DNA of 64,000 nucleotides from Streptomyces sp. NRRL S-646 (GTDB lineage Bacteria > Actinomycetota > Actinomycetes > Streptomycetales > Streptomycetaceae). Both the position numbers and the translations under genes were made by a program. The stretch lies in NCBI RefSeq assembly GCF_000720765.1, contig NZ_JODC01000007.1, positions 620,001 through 684,000 of the forward strand, read 5' to 3'. Shown piece by piece: positions 55,713 to 64,000 of this stretch (positions are counted from its first letter, which is position 1; each line of letters begins with the position of its first letter). Under the pieces are notes generated by a model, which worked only from the letters and a program-made list of their open reading frames with translations, ran no database searches and was not told where the DNA came from.

Positions 55713-56639
55713 GTGAGGGACGCCGAGGGTCGGCACGGCAAGGTACTCGTCGTGGGCATGGACGGCCTGCGCTACGACCGCCTGACCCGCTCGCCGTCCA
55801 ACGCGCCTGTGCTGCACGGCCTGATGGCCGCGGGCGCCGTGGGCACCAGCCTGCTCCCCTACGGCGAGGCCGACGGTCAGTCCGAGCACGGGCCGTCGAC
55901 CAGCATGGCCTACACCGACTCCGGGCCCGGCTGGTCGAGCATCCTGACCGGGGTGTGGCCCGACCGTCACGGTGTGAGGGGCAACGACTTCGCCGGCGCC
56001 GACTACGCCCGTTACCCCGACTTCCTGACCCGCGCCGCCGCAGTCCGCCCCGGTCTGCGCACCGCGGCCGCGGTGTCCTGGCCGCAACTGGTCCGCCGCG
56101 GCGTCCTCGGCCCCGCCATCGACCGGCGCCGGCGCTACAACGGCGAGTTCCGCGGCTACCGGACCGCGGACCGCCGCGTTGCCCGCACCGCCCTGCGCTG
56201 GCTCACCAAACACGACCCGGACGTCGTGTTCGTGTACTTCGGCGCGACGGACGAGGCCGGCCACGACACCGGCCCGCTCTCCCCCGCCTACGACCGAGCC
56301 CTCCTCGCCCAGGACGCCCACCTGGGGCGGCTGCTGGAGGCGATCGACGCCCGGCGCAGCGACCCGCGCCGCGCCGACGAACGCTGGACCGTGCTGGTCA
56401 CCACGGACCACGGCCACCTCGACACCGGCGGCCACGGCGGCGACACGCACGCAGAACGGGAGGTCTTCGTCATCCTGGCCGAGCCCGGCAGGCCCGACGG
56501 CTCCCTCCTCGACTCACCCCGCCTCATCGACGTCGCCCCCACCGTCCTGGACAGGCTCGGCATCCCCGTCGACCCCGCCTGGGGCCTGCAGGGCCGCGTC
56601 CTCCCCCGGCCCACCGCACCGACTTCGGACAGGTCATGA
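55713..56639 (+). CDS. Alkaline-phosphatase-superfamily phosphodiesterase-like protein
   Basis: 308 aa from GTG 55713, after GAGGGAGG. The type I phosphodiesterase/nucleotide pyrophosphatase fold shows VLVVGMDGLRYDRL, TSMAYTDSGPGWSSILTGVWPDRHGV (catalytic Ser/Thr region), FGATDEAGHD and LVTTDHGHLDTGGHGGDTHAEREVF with metal ligands. It has no clear signal peptide. It overlaps the GH2 gene by 4 bp (ATGA). It may remove phosphate or phosphodiester groups from an imported sugar. Confidence 0.85.
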   Translation: MRDAEGRHGKVLVVGMDGLRYDRLTRSPSNAPVLHGLMAAGAVGTSLLPYGEADGQSEHGPSTSMAYTDSGPGWSSILTGVWPDRHGVRGNDFAGADYARYPDFLTRAAAVRPGLRTAAAVSWPQLVRRGVLGPAIDRRRRYNGEFRGYRTADRRVARTALRWLTKHDPDVVFVYFGATDEAGHDTGPLSPAYDRALLAQDAHLGRLLEAIDARRSDPRRADERWTVLVTTDHGHLDTGGHGGDTHAEREVFVILAEPGRPDGSLLDSPRLIDVAPTVLDRLGIPVDPAWGLQGRVLPRPTAPTSDRS

Positions 56640-59575
56640 CCGACGCACTTCCCGCCGATCCCCTGATCGCCCTCCGCCCCTGGCAGGCACCCGAGGTGAC
56701 CTCCTGGGGCCGCCTCCCCATGAACGCCGTCGACCGGCGCTCCGGAGCCCTCTCCCTGGACGGCGACTGGCGTTTCCAGTTGCTTCCCGCTCCGGACGCG
56801 CCGGTCGGCGGTGACTGGTCCTCGTCGTACGTCCCCGGCGTCTGGACCATGCAGTCCGCCGGCGCCGGCGACCTGCCGCAGTACACCAACGTCCGCATGC
56901 CGTTCGCCGACTTCCCGCCCGGCTCACCGGACGCCAATCCGACCGGCGTCCACGAGCGCGAGGTGGACGTCCCCGCCGACTGGGCCGGACGCCGGATCGT
57001 GCTCCAGGTCGGGGCCGCCGAGAGCGTGCTGCTGGTGCAGGTCGACGGGCGGCCCGTGGGAATCTCCAAGGACTCCCATCTGGCCGCCGAGTTCGACCTC
57101 ACGGACGTGGTGCGGGCAGGCGAGCGGTCGGTCGTACGGCTCACCGTCGTGAAGTGGTCGGACGCCTCGCACATCGAGGACCAGGACCAGTGGTGGCACG
57201 GCGGCATCACACGCTCGGTGCTGCTGTACGCGACCGATCCCCTGCACCTGGCCGACGTGACCGTGCGGGCGTCGTACGACGGCGAGCTGCGCGTCGACTG
57301 CCGGGTGCGGGATGCGCGCGGTGCGCTGCCCGACGGGTGGTACGTCAGCGGCGAGCTGGAGGGTCGACTCCTCGGTCAGGACCGGGAGTTCGACCGCGCC
57401 AACGCCGAGGACGAGCGCGTCTCCGACTTCCTCGGCGAGGCCCGCATCCACACCACCGTCCCCGAGGTGCGCACCTGGAACACCGAGACGCCCGAGCTGT
57501 ACGACCTGACCGTCCGCCTGCACCGCGCCGACGGAACGGTCGCCGACACCTCGCGGCACCGCATCGGCTTCCGCGACGTCGAGATCGTCGGACGGGACCT
57601 GCTCGTCAACGGCGAGCGGGTGTTCATCCGGGGCGTCAACCGGCACGACTTCCATCCGCTCACCGGCCGCACGGTGTCGTACGAGGACATGCGCGCGGAC
57701 CTCGTCCTGCTGAAGCAGTTCGGTTTCAACGCGGTCCGCACCTCCCACTACCCGAACGACCCGACGCTCTACGACCTCGCCGACGAGCTCGGCTTCTACG
57801 TCGTCGACGAGGCGGACATCGAGTCCCACGACCACGCCCACGAGATCGCCGACGACCCGCGCTATCTGGGCGCCTTCGTGGACCGGGTCTCACGGATGGT
57901 GCTGCGGGACAAGAACCACCCGTCGGTCATCATCTGGTCGCTGGGCAACGAGTCCGACTACGGCGCCAACCACGACGCGGCCGCCGGGTGGGTACGGCGG
58001 CACGACCCGACGCGGCCGATCCAGTACGAGGGTGCCGCGAAGCTGGACTGGGCGGCGACGGACGACGCGTCCGACATCGCCTGCCCGATGTACGCGCCGT
58101 TGGAGGACTGCGTCGCCCACGCGCTGTCGGGCCGGCAGACCCGGCCCCTCATCCAGTGCGAGTACTCGCATGCGATGGGCAACAGCAACGGCACTTTGGC
58201 GGACCATTGGGCGGCCATCGAGTCCACGCCAGGTCTTCAGGGCGGGTTCATCTGGGAGTTCTGGGACCACGGAATTCTGCAACGCGTGAACGACGGAAGA
58301 CCGGCCGGGCGCGCGGGCGCCGGACTGTATGACAACGGTGTCGCCGCGCCCGGCCACCGCTGGGCGTACGGCGGCGACTTCGGCGAGACGATCCATGACG
58401 GAGCGTTCATCGCCGACGGAGTCGTCTTCCCGGACCGCACCCCGAAACCGGTGCTGTACGAGCACCGGGAGATCGCGGCGCCGGTGCGCATCGAGTGCTT
58501 CAAGCACGAGGGCATCGTGCTCGGCAACCACCAGCACTTCCGGGGCCTGGACTGGCTGTCCGGTGAGTGGGAACTGTCCCTCGCCGACGGCCGCACGCTG
58601 ACCGCCCCCGCCGAACTGCCCGCCCTGCGGCCCGGCGAGACGGCCGCCGTGCCACTGCCCTTCGACCTCCCGCGCGACGGCGGCGAGGCCTGGCTGACGC
58701 TGCGGGTGACGACCGCGCAGGACCAGCCGTGGGCGCCGCGCGGCACGGACATCTGCGCGCCGCAGGTCCGGCTGCGCGGACCTTCCGTGTCCTGGGAGGT
58801 CCCCGTGGACGGCGCCGTCGAGGTCGACGACGAGGGCCTCCTGGTCCATCCGCTGCTGACGGCCGCCCCCACGCTCTCCCTGTGGCGGGCGCCCACCGAC
58901 AACGACGAGCTCGGCGGCATCGCGCTGCGCTGGCGGACCTGGGGACTCGACTCGCTCGTCCGCAAGGTCGTGTCGGTACGGCAGGACGGCGCCCGGGTCA
59001 CCGTGGACGCCGAGTACGCGGGCACGGTCGGCGTCGTACGGCACCGGCAGGTGTTCACACCGGTCGAGGGCGGCATCCGCATCGACGAGGAGGCCGAGCT
59101 GCCCGACGAGTTCCACGATGTGGCGCGGGTCGGCTCGGTCTTCGAGACAGTGCCGGGGCTGGACCTGCTGGAATGGTTCGGGCAGGGTCCGTGGGAGTCG
59201 TATCCCGACCGGAGCGTCGGCGCACCCGTCGGCCACCACTCCGTGCCCGTCGACGCGCTGTTCACCCCCTATCTGCGTCCGCAGGAGAGCGGCGGCCGGC
59301 ACGGTGTACGGCACTTCACGCTGTCCGCGGCGGATGCGACCGGCCTCGCGGTCGTGCTGGACGAACCGCGCCAGGTCTCCGTCACCCGCCACCGCGCCGA
59401 GGACCTGACCGCCGCCTCGCACCACGACGAGCTCGTGCCGCGCTCAGGGTGCGTGGTGCACCTCGACGCGGCGCACCGGGGGCTCGGCACGGCGTCGTGC
59501 GGCCCCGACACCTCCGCCCCGTACCTGATCCCGCCGGGTGTCCACCGCTGGAGCTGGACCCTGCGCGTGCTCTGA
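56636..59575 (+). CDS. GH2 beta-galactosidase
   Basis: 979 aa, ATG 56636 in the preceding stop. LacZ-type five-domain layout: sugar-binding domain (40-200, DGDWRFQLL), two Ig-like domains, a TIM barrel with the acid/base in LGNESDYG (E439) and the nucleophile in CEYSHAMGNSNG (E509), then the bgal_small domain (about 740-979, WRAPTDND). It has no signal peptide, so it hydrolyses imported beta-galactosides in the cytosol. A longer open frame upstream is a shadow of the phosphodiesterase gene. Confidence 0.93.
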   Translation: MTDALPADPLIALRPWQAPEVTSWGRLPMNAVDRRSGALSLDGDWRFQLLPAPDAPVGGDWSSSYVPGVWTMQSAGAGDLPQYTNVRMPFADFPPGSPDANPTGVHEREVDVPADWAGRRIVLQVGAAESVLLVQVDGRPVGISKDSHLAAEFDLTDVVRAGERSVVRLTVVKWSDASHIEDQDQWWHGGITRSVLLYATDPLHLADVTVRASYDGELRVDCRVRDARGALPDGWYVSGELEGRLLGQDREFDRANAEDERVSDFLGEARIHTTVPEVRTWNTETPELYDLTVRLHRADGTVADTSRHRIGFRDVEIVGRDLLVNGERVFIRGVNRHDFHPLTGRTVSYEDMRADLVLLKQFGFNAVRTSHYPNDPTLYDLADELGFYVVDEADIESHDHAHEIADDPRYLGAFVDRVSRMVLRDKNHPSVIIWSLGNESDYGANHDAAAGWVRRHDPTRPIQYEGAAKLDWAATDDASDIACPMYAPLEDCVAHALSGRQTRPLIQCEYSHAMGNSNGTLADHWAAIESTPGLQGGFIWEFWDHGILQRVNDGRPAGRAGAGLYDNGVAAPGHRWAYGGDFGETIHDGAFIADGVVFPDRTPKPVLYEHREIAAPVRIECFKHEGIVLGNHQHFRGLDWLSGEWELSLADGRTLTAPAELPALRPGETAAVPLPFDLPRDGGEAWLTLRVTTAQDQPWAPRGTDICAPQVRLRGPSVSWEVPVDGAVEVDDEGLLVHPLLTAAPTLSLWRAPTDNDELGGIALRWRTWGLDSLVRKVVSVRQDGARVTVDAEYAGTVGVVRHRQVFTPVEGGIRIDEEAELPDEFHDVARVGSVFETVPGLDLLEWFGQGPWESYPDRSVGAPVGHHSVPVDALFTPYLRPQESGGRHGVRHFTLSAADATGLAVVLDEPRQVSVTRHRAEDLTAASHHDELVPRSGCVVHLDAAHRGLGTASCGPDTSAPYLIPPGVHRWSWTLRVL

Positions 59576-59618
59576 ACCCCCCGCCTTGCCCCGCCTCACC
59601 TCCCGCCTTCCAGTCCTA

Positions 59619-59639
59619 TGTCACATGTGACATGTCACA
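59619..59639. promoter_or_regulatory. Overlapping palindromes TGTCACA/TGTGACA/TGTCACA
   Basis: Three 7-mers in alternating orientation form two overlapping perfect palindromes, TGTCACATGTGACA and TGTGACATGTCACA, 15 bp upstream of the metallophosphoesterase GTG. It is AT-rich for this genome. The arrangement suggests cooperative binding by a dimeric GntR- or CRP-like regulator and a new promoter here. Confidence 0.65.
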
Positions 59640-59654
59640 TCCCACGGAGCACAC

Positions 59655-61511
59655 GTGTGCACTTCGCATGACCACAACCAGGGCGAGGCCGCACAGGCCG
59701 GTGCCGCACGACGCAGTTTCCTCAGAGCCACCGCCCTCCTCGGCGCCGCCGCCGGCGCCGGGGTCGCGCTGCCGGCCGTCGCGGAGGCGGCTACGGCGAG
59801 CACAGACAGCTGGCGGCCCGACGCCCACAGCCGTCGCTTCACGCTCGCCGTCATGCCCGACACCCAGTACCTCTTCGACGGGCCCAGCATCGACAAAGCA
59901 CCGGTCGAGGCCTCCCTGCGCTATCTGCTGCAGCACGGCAAGGACGAGAACATCGTCTTCCTGTCCCACCTCGGCGACCTCACCCAGAACGGCGCCAAGG
60001 ACGAATTCGCAGCGATCAGCGAGGCGTTCGGGCTGCTGGACCGCAAGGGCGTCGGCTACAGCGTCCTGGCCGGCAACCACGACGTGAGGTCCTCGACGGA
60101 CGACCAGCGCGGCTCGACGCCGTACCTGGACGCGTTCGGGCCGCAGCGCTTCAAGGGGAAGAGGACGTTCGGCGGCGCGTCCGACGACGGCTACAACACC
60201 TACCACCTGTTCAGGGCGGCCGGGCGCGAGTGGCTGGTGCTCGCGCTGGACTGGCGGCTGTCGGCGAAGGGGTACACCTGGGCGAAGGACGTGCTCGCCA
60301 AGCACCCGAGGACGCCGGTCATCCTCACCACGCACGAACTCGTCGTCGAGGACGACCAGTTGTCGGCGTACGGGCAGCAGCTGTGGGACCAGCTGGTCGA
60401 GGAGCACGACCAGATCTTCCTCACCCTGAACGGCCACTACTGGCCCGCGGGCCGCGCGACCCGCAAGAACGCGGCGGGCAACGAGGTGCACCTGCATCTC
60501 ACGAACTACCAGAACCGCTACTTCGGCGGCGCCGCGATGATCCGCCTCTACCGCTTCGACCTGGACCGGGGCGTCATCGACGTGGAGACCGTCTCCCCGT
60601 GGATCCTCGGCCGGGCGGGCAAGGGCCTCAACGAGCTGGAGCGGCAGGAGATCGAGCTGAGCGGTGACGCGGACCGCTTCTCGGTGGAGATCGATTTCGA
60701 GAAACGTTTCGCCGGATTCGCCCCGGTCCCCGCACGTCCGGCCCGCCCCGCCTCGAAGGTCGTCATCCCCGGCACGGTCGCGTACTGGCGATTCGACAGC
60801 CACGAAGACAGCGGCGACGCCACGCCGGTCGGCGGCACCGTCCGTGACCTGTCCGGGCGCGGCAACGACCTCACCCTCGTCACGGTGGGCGGCGGCGCCC
60901 TCACCTGGTCGTCCGACCACCACCCCGACCAGCCCGGCCACGGCAGCCTGGAGTTCCAGGGCTTCAAGTCGCCGCTCAAGGGCGCGTACCTGAGGACGGT
61001 CGACGGCGCCCCGCTCAACTCGGCGACGTTCAAGGACGGTTACACCATCGAGGCGTTCTACCGTCTGCCCGCCGACTGGGACCCGGACCACCACGCCTGG
61101 TCCGGCATCGTCAGCCGCACCGGCACGGGCGGCGCGGCGGGCAAGACCGCAGACGACCCCGACGAACCCCTCGCCACCCTCTCCCTGTCCAACGACCGCG
61201 AACCGCAGTGGGCGATGCGCCCGCTCAACCAGCAGGGCATCGCCACCAACTGGGGCCAGGAGACCCCGCTGGAGACCTGGTGGCACCTCGCGGTGGTCAA
61301 CGACGGCAAGTACACGACCCTCTACGTCGAGGGCTGCCCGGTCGTCCGCAACCCGAAGGCCGCCGCGACCGGCATCACCTCCGTCGGACTGCCGTGGCTG
61401 CTCGGCGGCTACGAGTACGCGGGCAAGATCGACCAGATCCTGCACGGCCGCCTCGGCGACGTCCGGATCGTCTCCCGGGCGCTGCCCGTCACCGCCTTCA
61501 TGAACCACTGA
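59655..61511 (+). CDS. Tat-secreted metallophosphoesterase with LamG domain
   Basis: 618 aa, GTG start. A Tat signal is present (AARRSFLRATALLGAAAG, cleavage near residue 46). A calcineurin-like phosphoesterase domain (about 55-300) has VMPDTQY, HLGDLTQNG, GNHDV, TTHE and NGHYW motifs. It is followed by a LamG/concanavalin-like domain (about 375-615, GTVAYWRFDSHEDSGD). Secreted phosphoesterases with a lectin domain probably bind a phosphorylated glycan. It follows the GH2 gene by 79 bp with its own palindrome. Confidence 0.87.
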   Translation: MCTSHDHNQGEAAQAGAARRSFLRATALLGAAAGAGVALPAVAEAATASTDSWRPDAHSRRFTLAVMPDTQYLFDGPSIDKAPVEASLRYLLQHGKDENIVFLSHLGDLTQNGAKDEFAAISEAFGLLDRKGVGYSVLAGNHDVRSSTDDQRGSTPYLDAFGPQRFKGKRTFGGASDDGYNTYHLFRAAGREWLVLALDWRLSAKGYTWAKDVLAKHPRTPVILTTHELVVEDDQLSAYGQQLWDQLVEEHDQIFLTLNGHYWPAGRATRKNAAGNEVHLHLTNYQNRYFGGAAMIRLYRFDLDRGVIDVETVSPWILGRAGKGLNELERQEIELSGDADRFSVEIDFEKRFAGFAPVPARPARPASKVVIPGTVAYWRFDSHEDSGDATPVGGTVRDLSGRGNDLTLVTVGGGALTWSSDHHPDQPGHGSLEFQGFKSPLKGAYLRTVDGAPLNSATFKDGYTIEAFYRLPADWDPDHHAWSGIVSRTGTGGAAGKTADDPDEPLATLSLSNDREPQWAMRPLNQQGIATNWGQETPLETWWHLAVVNDGKYTTLYVEGCPVVRNPKAAATGITSVGLPWLLGGYEYAGKIDQILHGRLGDVRIVSRALPVTAFMNH

Positions 61512-61530
61512 CCCGCGACAGGGATTCACG

Positions 61531-63204
61531 ATGACCGAGCAGCAGCTGCCCGCCTGGGCCGACCCGTCCGTCTCCCCCGCCCACCTCGACGCCCAGGGCA
61601 TCTCCCGCCGCGGGCTCCTGCGCCGCGCAGGCATGTTCGGGGCGGCCTTCACCCTCGGATCGGTGGCCACCCCCGCCTTCGCCGCATCCTCAGGGCCCCG
61701 CTTCGGCGGCGACGACCCGCGCCTCGCCTACCTCGTCGGCGACCACCACGTCCACTCCGTCTACAGCCACGACGCCAAGTACACGTTCTCCCAGCAGGCA
61801 CAGGCCGCCGCCAAGTACGGCCTGGACTGGATGGTGTTCAACGAGCACTCCAACTTCGGGCACGCCCACTACGGCGCCGCCCTGGAGCACCAGGAGATCC
61901 TCAAGGCCCGCGCCGAGAACCCGCGCCAGCTGATCTTCCAGGGCCTGGAGTGGTACATCCCGGCCGCCGAGCACTGCACCGTGTTCGCCGCGCCCGGCCC
62001 GAACGAGGTCGACCTGCTCACCCAGTTCGAGCTCGCCTACGACGGCAAGCTCCTCGGCTACACCGACGGCTCAGCGACCGGCACCGACACCGCCCGTAAC
62101 GAGGCGCACGCCGTCAAGGCCATCAAGTGGCTGGCCGAGCAGCGCGATTCGGGCTACGTCGACGACGTCCTCGTCCTCGCCAACCACCCCCTGCGCCTCG
62201 GCATCGACTCCCCGCACGAGATGCGCAACTGGCGTGACGCGGCCCCCGAGATCATGATCGGCATGGAGGGCGCACCCGGCGCCCAGGGGGCGGCCATCCC
62301 CGGCTGGCGCGGCGCCACCTCGATCCGCGGCGAGTACGAGAACAAGCCGTCGGCGCAGTCCTGGGCGGGCTACCCGGCGGACGCGTATCTGACGTACGGC
62401 GGCTTCGACTGGGCGACGGCGACCGTCGGCGGCCTGTGGGACTCGATGCTGGCCGAGGGCCGGCTGTTCTCGATCACCACCAACTCCGACAACCACCGCA
62501 CGGTCTTCGACACCTGGAAGAACGGCGACTGGCCGACCGGCCAGAACTTCGACAACACCGGCAAGCTGCCCGACCCGGTCAGCACCGACACCCCGCAGCC
62601 CGGCAGCGACTTCTGGCCGGGCGAGTTCAGCCGCACCCACGTCGGCGTGACCCGCTACGGCTACCGCGCCGTGATGGCGGGCCTGCGCGCGGGCCGCGTC
62701 TGGCTCGACCACGGGCATCTGCTCGACGGCCTCGACGTCCGCCTGAAGCGGGACTGCGACGCGGGCCGGGGCGTCACGCTCGGCGGACGGCTGCGGGTCC
62801 GCAAGGGCGAGAAGATCACCCTGTACGTCACCGTCACGACCGCCTCGCGGGCCAACCCACAGGGCATCCTGCCCGAGTTGGCGCACGTGGACGTCATCCG
62901 GGGCGCGGTGCGCGGCCCGGTGACCGACCGGGACGGCTGGAAGGCGCCCGACACCAAGGTCGTACAGACGAAGGACGTGTCCGGCCGGAAGGGGACGTAC
63001 ACCCTGCGCATCCCGCTGACCGCCGGGGACGAGTCCTTCTACGTCCGGCTGCGCGGCAGCGACGGCAACCGCCACGGGGCGGGGTACCTGGGCGCCTCGA
63101 TCGACCCTCACGGGCCGATTCCGCACGAGCCCGGCAACGGTGATCCGTGGGCGGACACGTGGTTCTACTCGAACCCCGTTTTCGTCGACGTGGCCGGAGC
63201 CTGA
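61531..63204 (+). CDS. Tat-secreted PHP-domain phosphoesterase-like protein
   Basis: 557 aa. The Tat motif SRRGLLRRAGMFGAAFTLG is near residue 26. The PHP domain has the metal-binding VGDHHVHSVYSHD, FNEHSNFGHAHY and ANHPLRL motifs and a C-terminal TNSDNHRT. A beta-rich C-terminal domain of about 170 aa follows (GRLRVRKGEKITLYVTV). It starts 19 bp after the metallophosphoesterase stop, so the two are co-expressed. PHP enzymes hydrolyse phosphomonoesters; an extracellular one next to a LamG phosphoesterase is unusual. Confidence 0.85.
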   Translation: MTEQQLPAWADPSVSPAHLDAQGISRRGLLRRAGMFGAAFTLGSVATPAFAASSGPRFGGDDPRLAYLVGDHHVHSVYSHDAKYTFSQQAQAAAKYGLDWMVFNEHSNFGHAHYGAALEHQEILKARAENPRQLIFQGLEWYIPAAEHCTVFAAPGPNEVDLLTQFELAYDGKLLGYTDGSATGTDTARNEAHAVKAIKWLAEQRDSGYVDDVLVLANHPLRLGIDSPHEMRNWRDAAPEIMIGMEGAPGAQGAAIPGWRGATSIRGEYENKPSAQSWAGYPADAYLTYGGFDWATATVGGLWDSMLAEGRLFSITTNSDNHRTVFDTWKNGDWPTGQNFDNTGKLPDPVSTDTPQPGSDFWPGEFSRTHVGVTRYGYRAVMAGLRAGRVWLDHGHLLDGLDVRLKRDCDAGRGVTLGGRLRVRKGEKITLYVTVTTASRANPQGILPELAHVDVIRGAVRGPVTDRDGWKAPDTKVVQTKDVSGRKGTYTLRIPLTAGDESFYVRLRGSDGNRHGAGYLGASIDPHGPIPHEPGNGDPWADTWFYSNPVFVDVAGA

Positions 63205-63264
63205 CCGGCCGTCCACTCGTACCGCCAGGTCACGAAGTGATCCATCGCGTCGTACCGTGGCCGC

Positions 63265-64000
63265 ATGACCGGTGAAGAGTCGTTGCGGCCACAGTCCCTG
63301 CTGCTCACTTTCCTGGGTGACCAGGTGCTGGGGCGGGACGTCTGTGTGTACTCCGGCAGCGTGATCGACGTCTTCGCGCGTGCCGGGGTCGGTGAGCAGG
63401 CGACCCGCTCGACGCTGACCCGGATGGTCAAGCGGGGGCTGCTGCGCCGCCAGCGCGAGGGCCGCAAGATGTATTTCGGGCTGACCGAGCACTCGGCGGC
63501 GGTGCTGCGGGACGGCGAGCACCGTATCTGGCAGACCGGCGCGGTCAACCGGCACTGGGACGGCACCTGGACCCTGCTCGGGTTCTCACTGCCCGAGTCC
63601 TGGCAGCGTCAGCGCCACGATCTGCGCTCCAAGCTCACCTGGAGCGGTTTCGGCCCGCTGTTCAGCGGTCTGTGGATCGCGCCGGGCGAGGTCGACGTGG
63701 CGGAGCTGGTGACCGAGCTCGGGCTCGCGGCCCATGTGAAGGTCTTCCGTGCGCATGCCGACGCCGGGATGGACATCGGCGCGATGATCGAGGAGACCTG
63801 GGAACTGTCCGAACTGGCCGCGGGTTACGAGGAGTTCGTGCGGCGCTGGGAGGTCTGGGAGCGCCGGCTGCCGGACGCCGACGACGCCCTCGCCCTGCGG
63901 CTGCGGCTGCAGGCCGAGTGGCTGCAGGTCATCCGCCGCGACCCGCGCCTCCCGGTCAAGCATCTGCCGGACGACTGGCCCGCGGAACGGGCCGAGAAGA
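63265..64000 (+). CDS. PaaX-like transcriptional regulator (cut by window end)
   Basis: Starts at ATG 63265 and is open to the window edge, giving at least 245 residues. The N-terminal winged HTH of PaaX type is SLLLTFLGDQVLGRDVCVYSGSVIDVF, then GEQATRSTLTRMVKRGLLRRQREGRKMYFGLTE. The central PaaX domain includes WDGTWTLLGFSLPESWQRQRHDLRSKLTWSGFGPLFSGLWIAPG. Members repress phenylacetate or other catabolic genes through CoA thioesters, but the ligand here is open. It is the next gene after the PHP protein, with 60 bp between. Confidence 0.88.
   Translation, partial: MTGEESLRPQSLLLTFLGDQVLGRDVCVYSGSVIDVFARAGVGEQATRSTLTRMVKRGLLRRQREGRKMYFGLTEHSAAVLRDGEHRIWQTGAVNRHWDGTWTLLGFSLPESWQRQRHDLRSKLTWSGFGPLFSGLWIAPGEVDVAELVTELGLAAHVKVFRAHADAGMDIGAMIEETWELSELAAGYEEFVRRWEVWERRLPDADDALALRLRLQAEWLQVIRRDPRLPVKHLPDDWPAERAEK

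Noticed and set aside
55556..56635. Apparent N-terminal extension making GH2 1339 aa
   Set aside because: The extension is the shadow of the phosphodiesterase gene; ATG 56636 gives a normal-length LacZ with correct first domain.

Overview
High G+C actinobacterial chromosome, almost certainly Streptomyces. The support is near-uniform G/C third positions, many GTG starts, frequent 4-bp ATGA/GTGA overlaps, Tat and lipoprotein signals on secreted enzymes, a SpoIIE-type phosphatase with an anti-sigma-like ATPase domain, an XRE/ImmA-IrrE-like pair and an orphan MmyB-like protein. No rRNA, tRNA or CRISPR array was seen. The window opens close to the start of an anhydromuramate kinase gene and ends inside a PaaX-like regulator gene.

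Layout. (1) 1-8.1 kb: anmK, a DUF2510 membrane protein, a TetR regulator divergent from a PAP2 phosphatase/DMT transporter pair with a long inverted-repeat operator between them, a DUF2510-scramblase protein and a Tat-exported phospholipase C. (2) 8.4-11.4 kb: a decayed patch with a frameshifted remnant, an AraC remnant broken at a G8 tract, an IS21 istA fragment, a GCACCCG repeat, and a few small intact genes. (3) 11.4-13.9 kb: an 816-aa PAS/GAF/SpoIIE/HATPase protein. (4) 14.2-19.9 kb: a vanillate-demethylase-like Rieske oxygenase, a 61-aa protein and a reductase, then a four-gene NitT/TauT ABC importer. (5) 19.9-28.0 kb: a LacI-controlled sugar ABC importer with a GH13 alpha-glucosidase and a GH87-like secreted alpha-1,3-glucanase. 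(6) 28.1-33.6 kb: a 4-hydroxyproline catabolic operon ending in its own GntR regulator. (7) 33.7-41.4 kb: regulators and housekeeping genes, including two genes cut at the same scar and a phosphopantetheinyl transferase whose 3' end is tandemly duplicated. (8) 42.6-63.2 kb: a glycan-degradation region with GH18, GH29, GH38, GH4 and GH2 enzymes, a DeoR regulator, a PfkB kinase, an ABC importer and three secreted or cytosolic phosphoesterase-like proteins.

The most unusual signal is a pair of about 115-nt elements (34801-34916 on the minus strand, 50296-50409 on the plus strand). They share sequence blocks and a three-hairpin architecture with changed stem sequences, and both end in GAGGATTCAA after a GGAATC-started hairpin. 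This looks like the right end/omegaRNA scaffold of IS200/IS605-type TnpB elements, yet no tnpB or tnpA lies nearby. One copy marks the junction where a polyamine-type permease gene and a cache-domain gene have both lost their 5' parts. The other ends exactly at the stop codon of the DeoR gene.

Functionally the window is rich in catabolic modules, each with its own regulator and candidate operator: aromatic demethylation, alpha-1,3-glucan, hydroxyproline (collagen or plant cell wall), chitin, and mannose/fucose/galactose-containing, possibly phosphorylated, glycans. This fits a soil saprophyte. All calls rest on reading motifs and context in this sequence; no database search was run.
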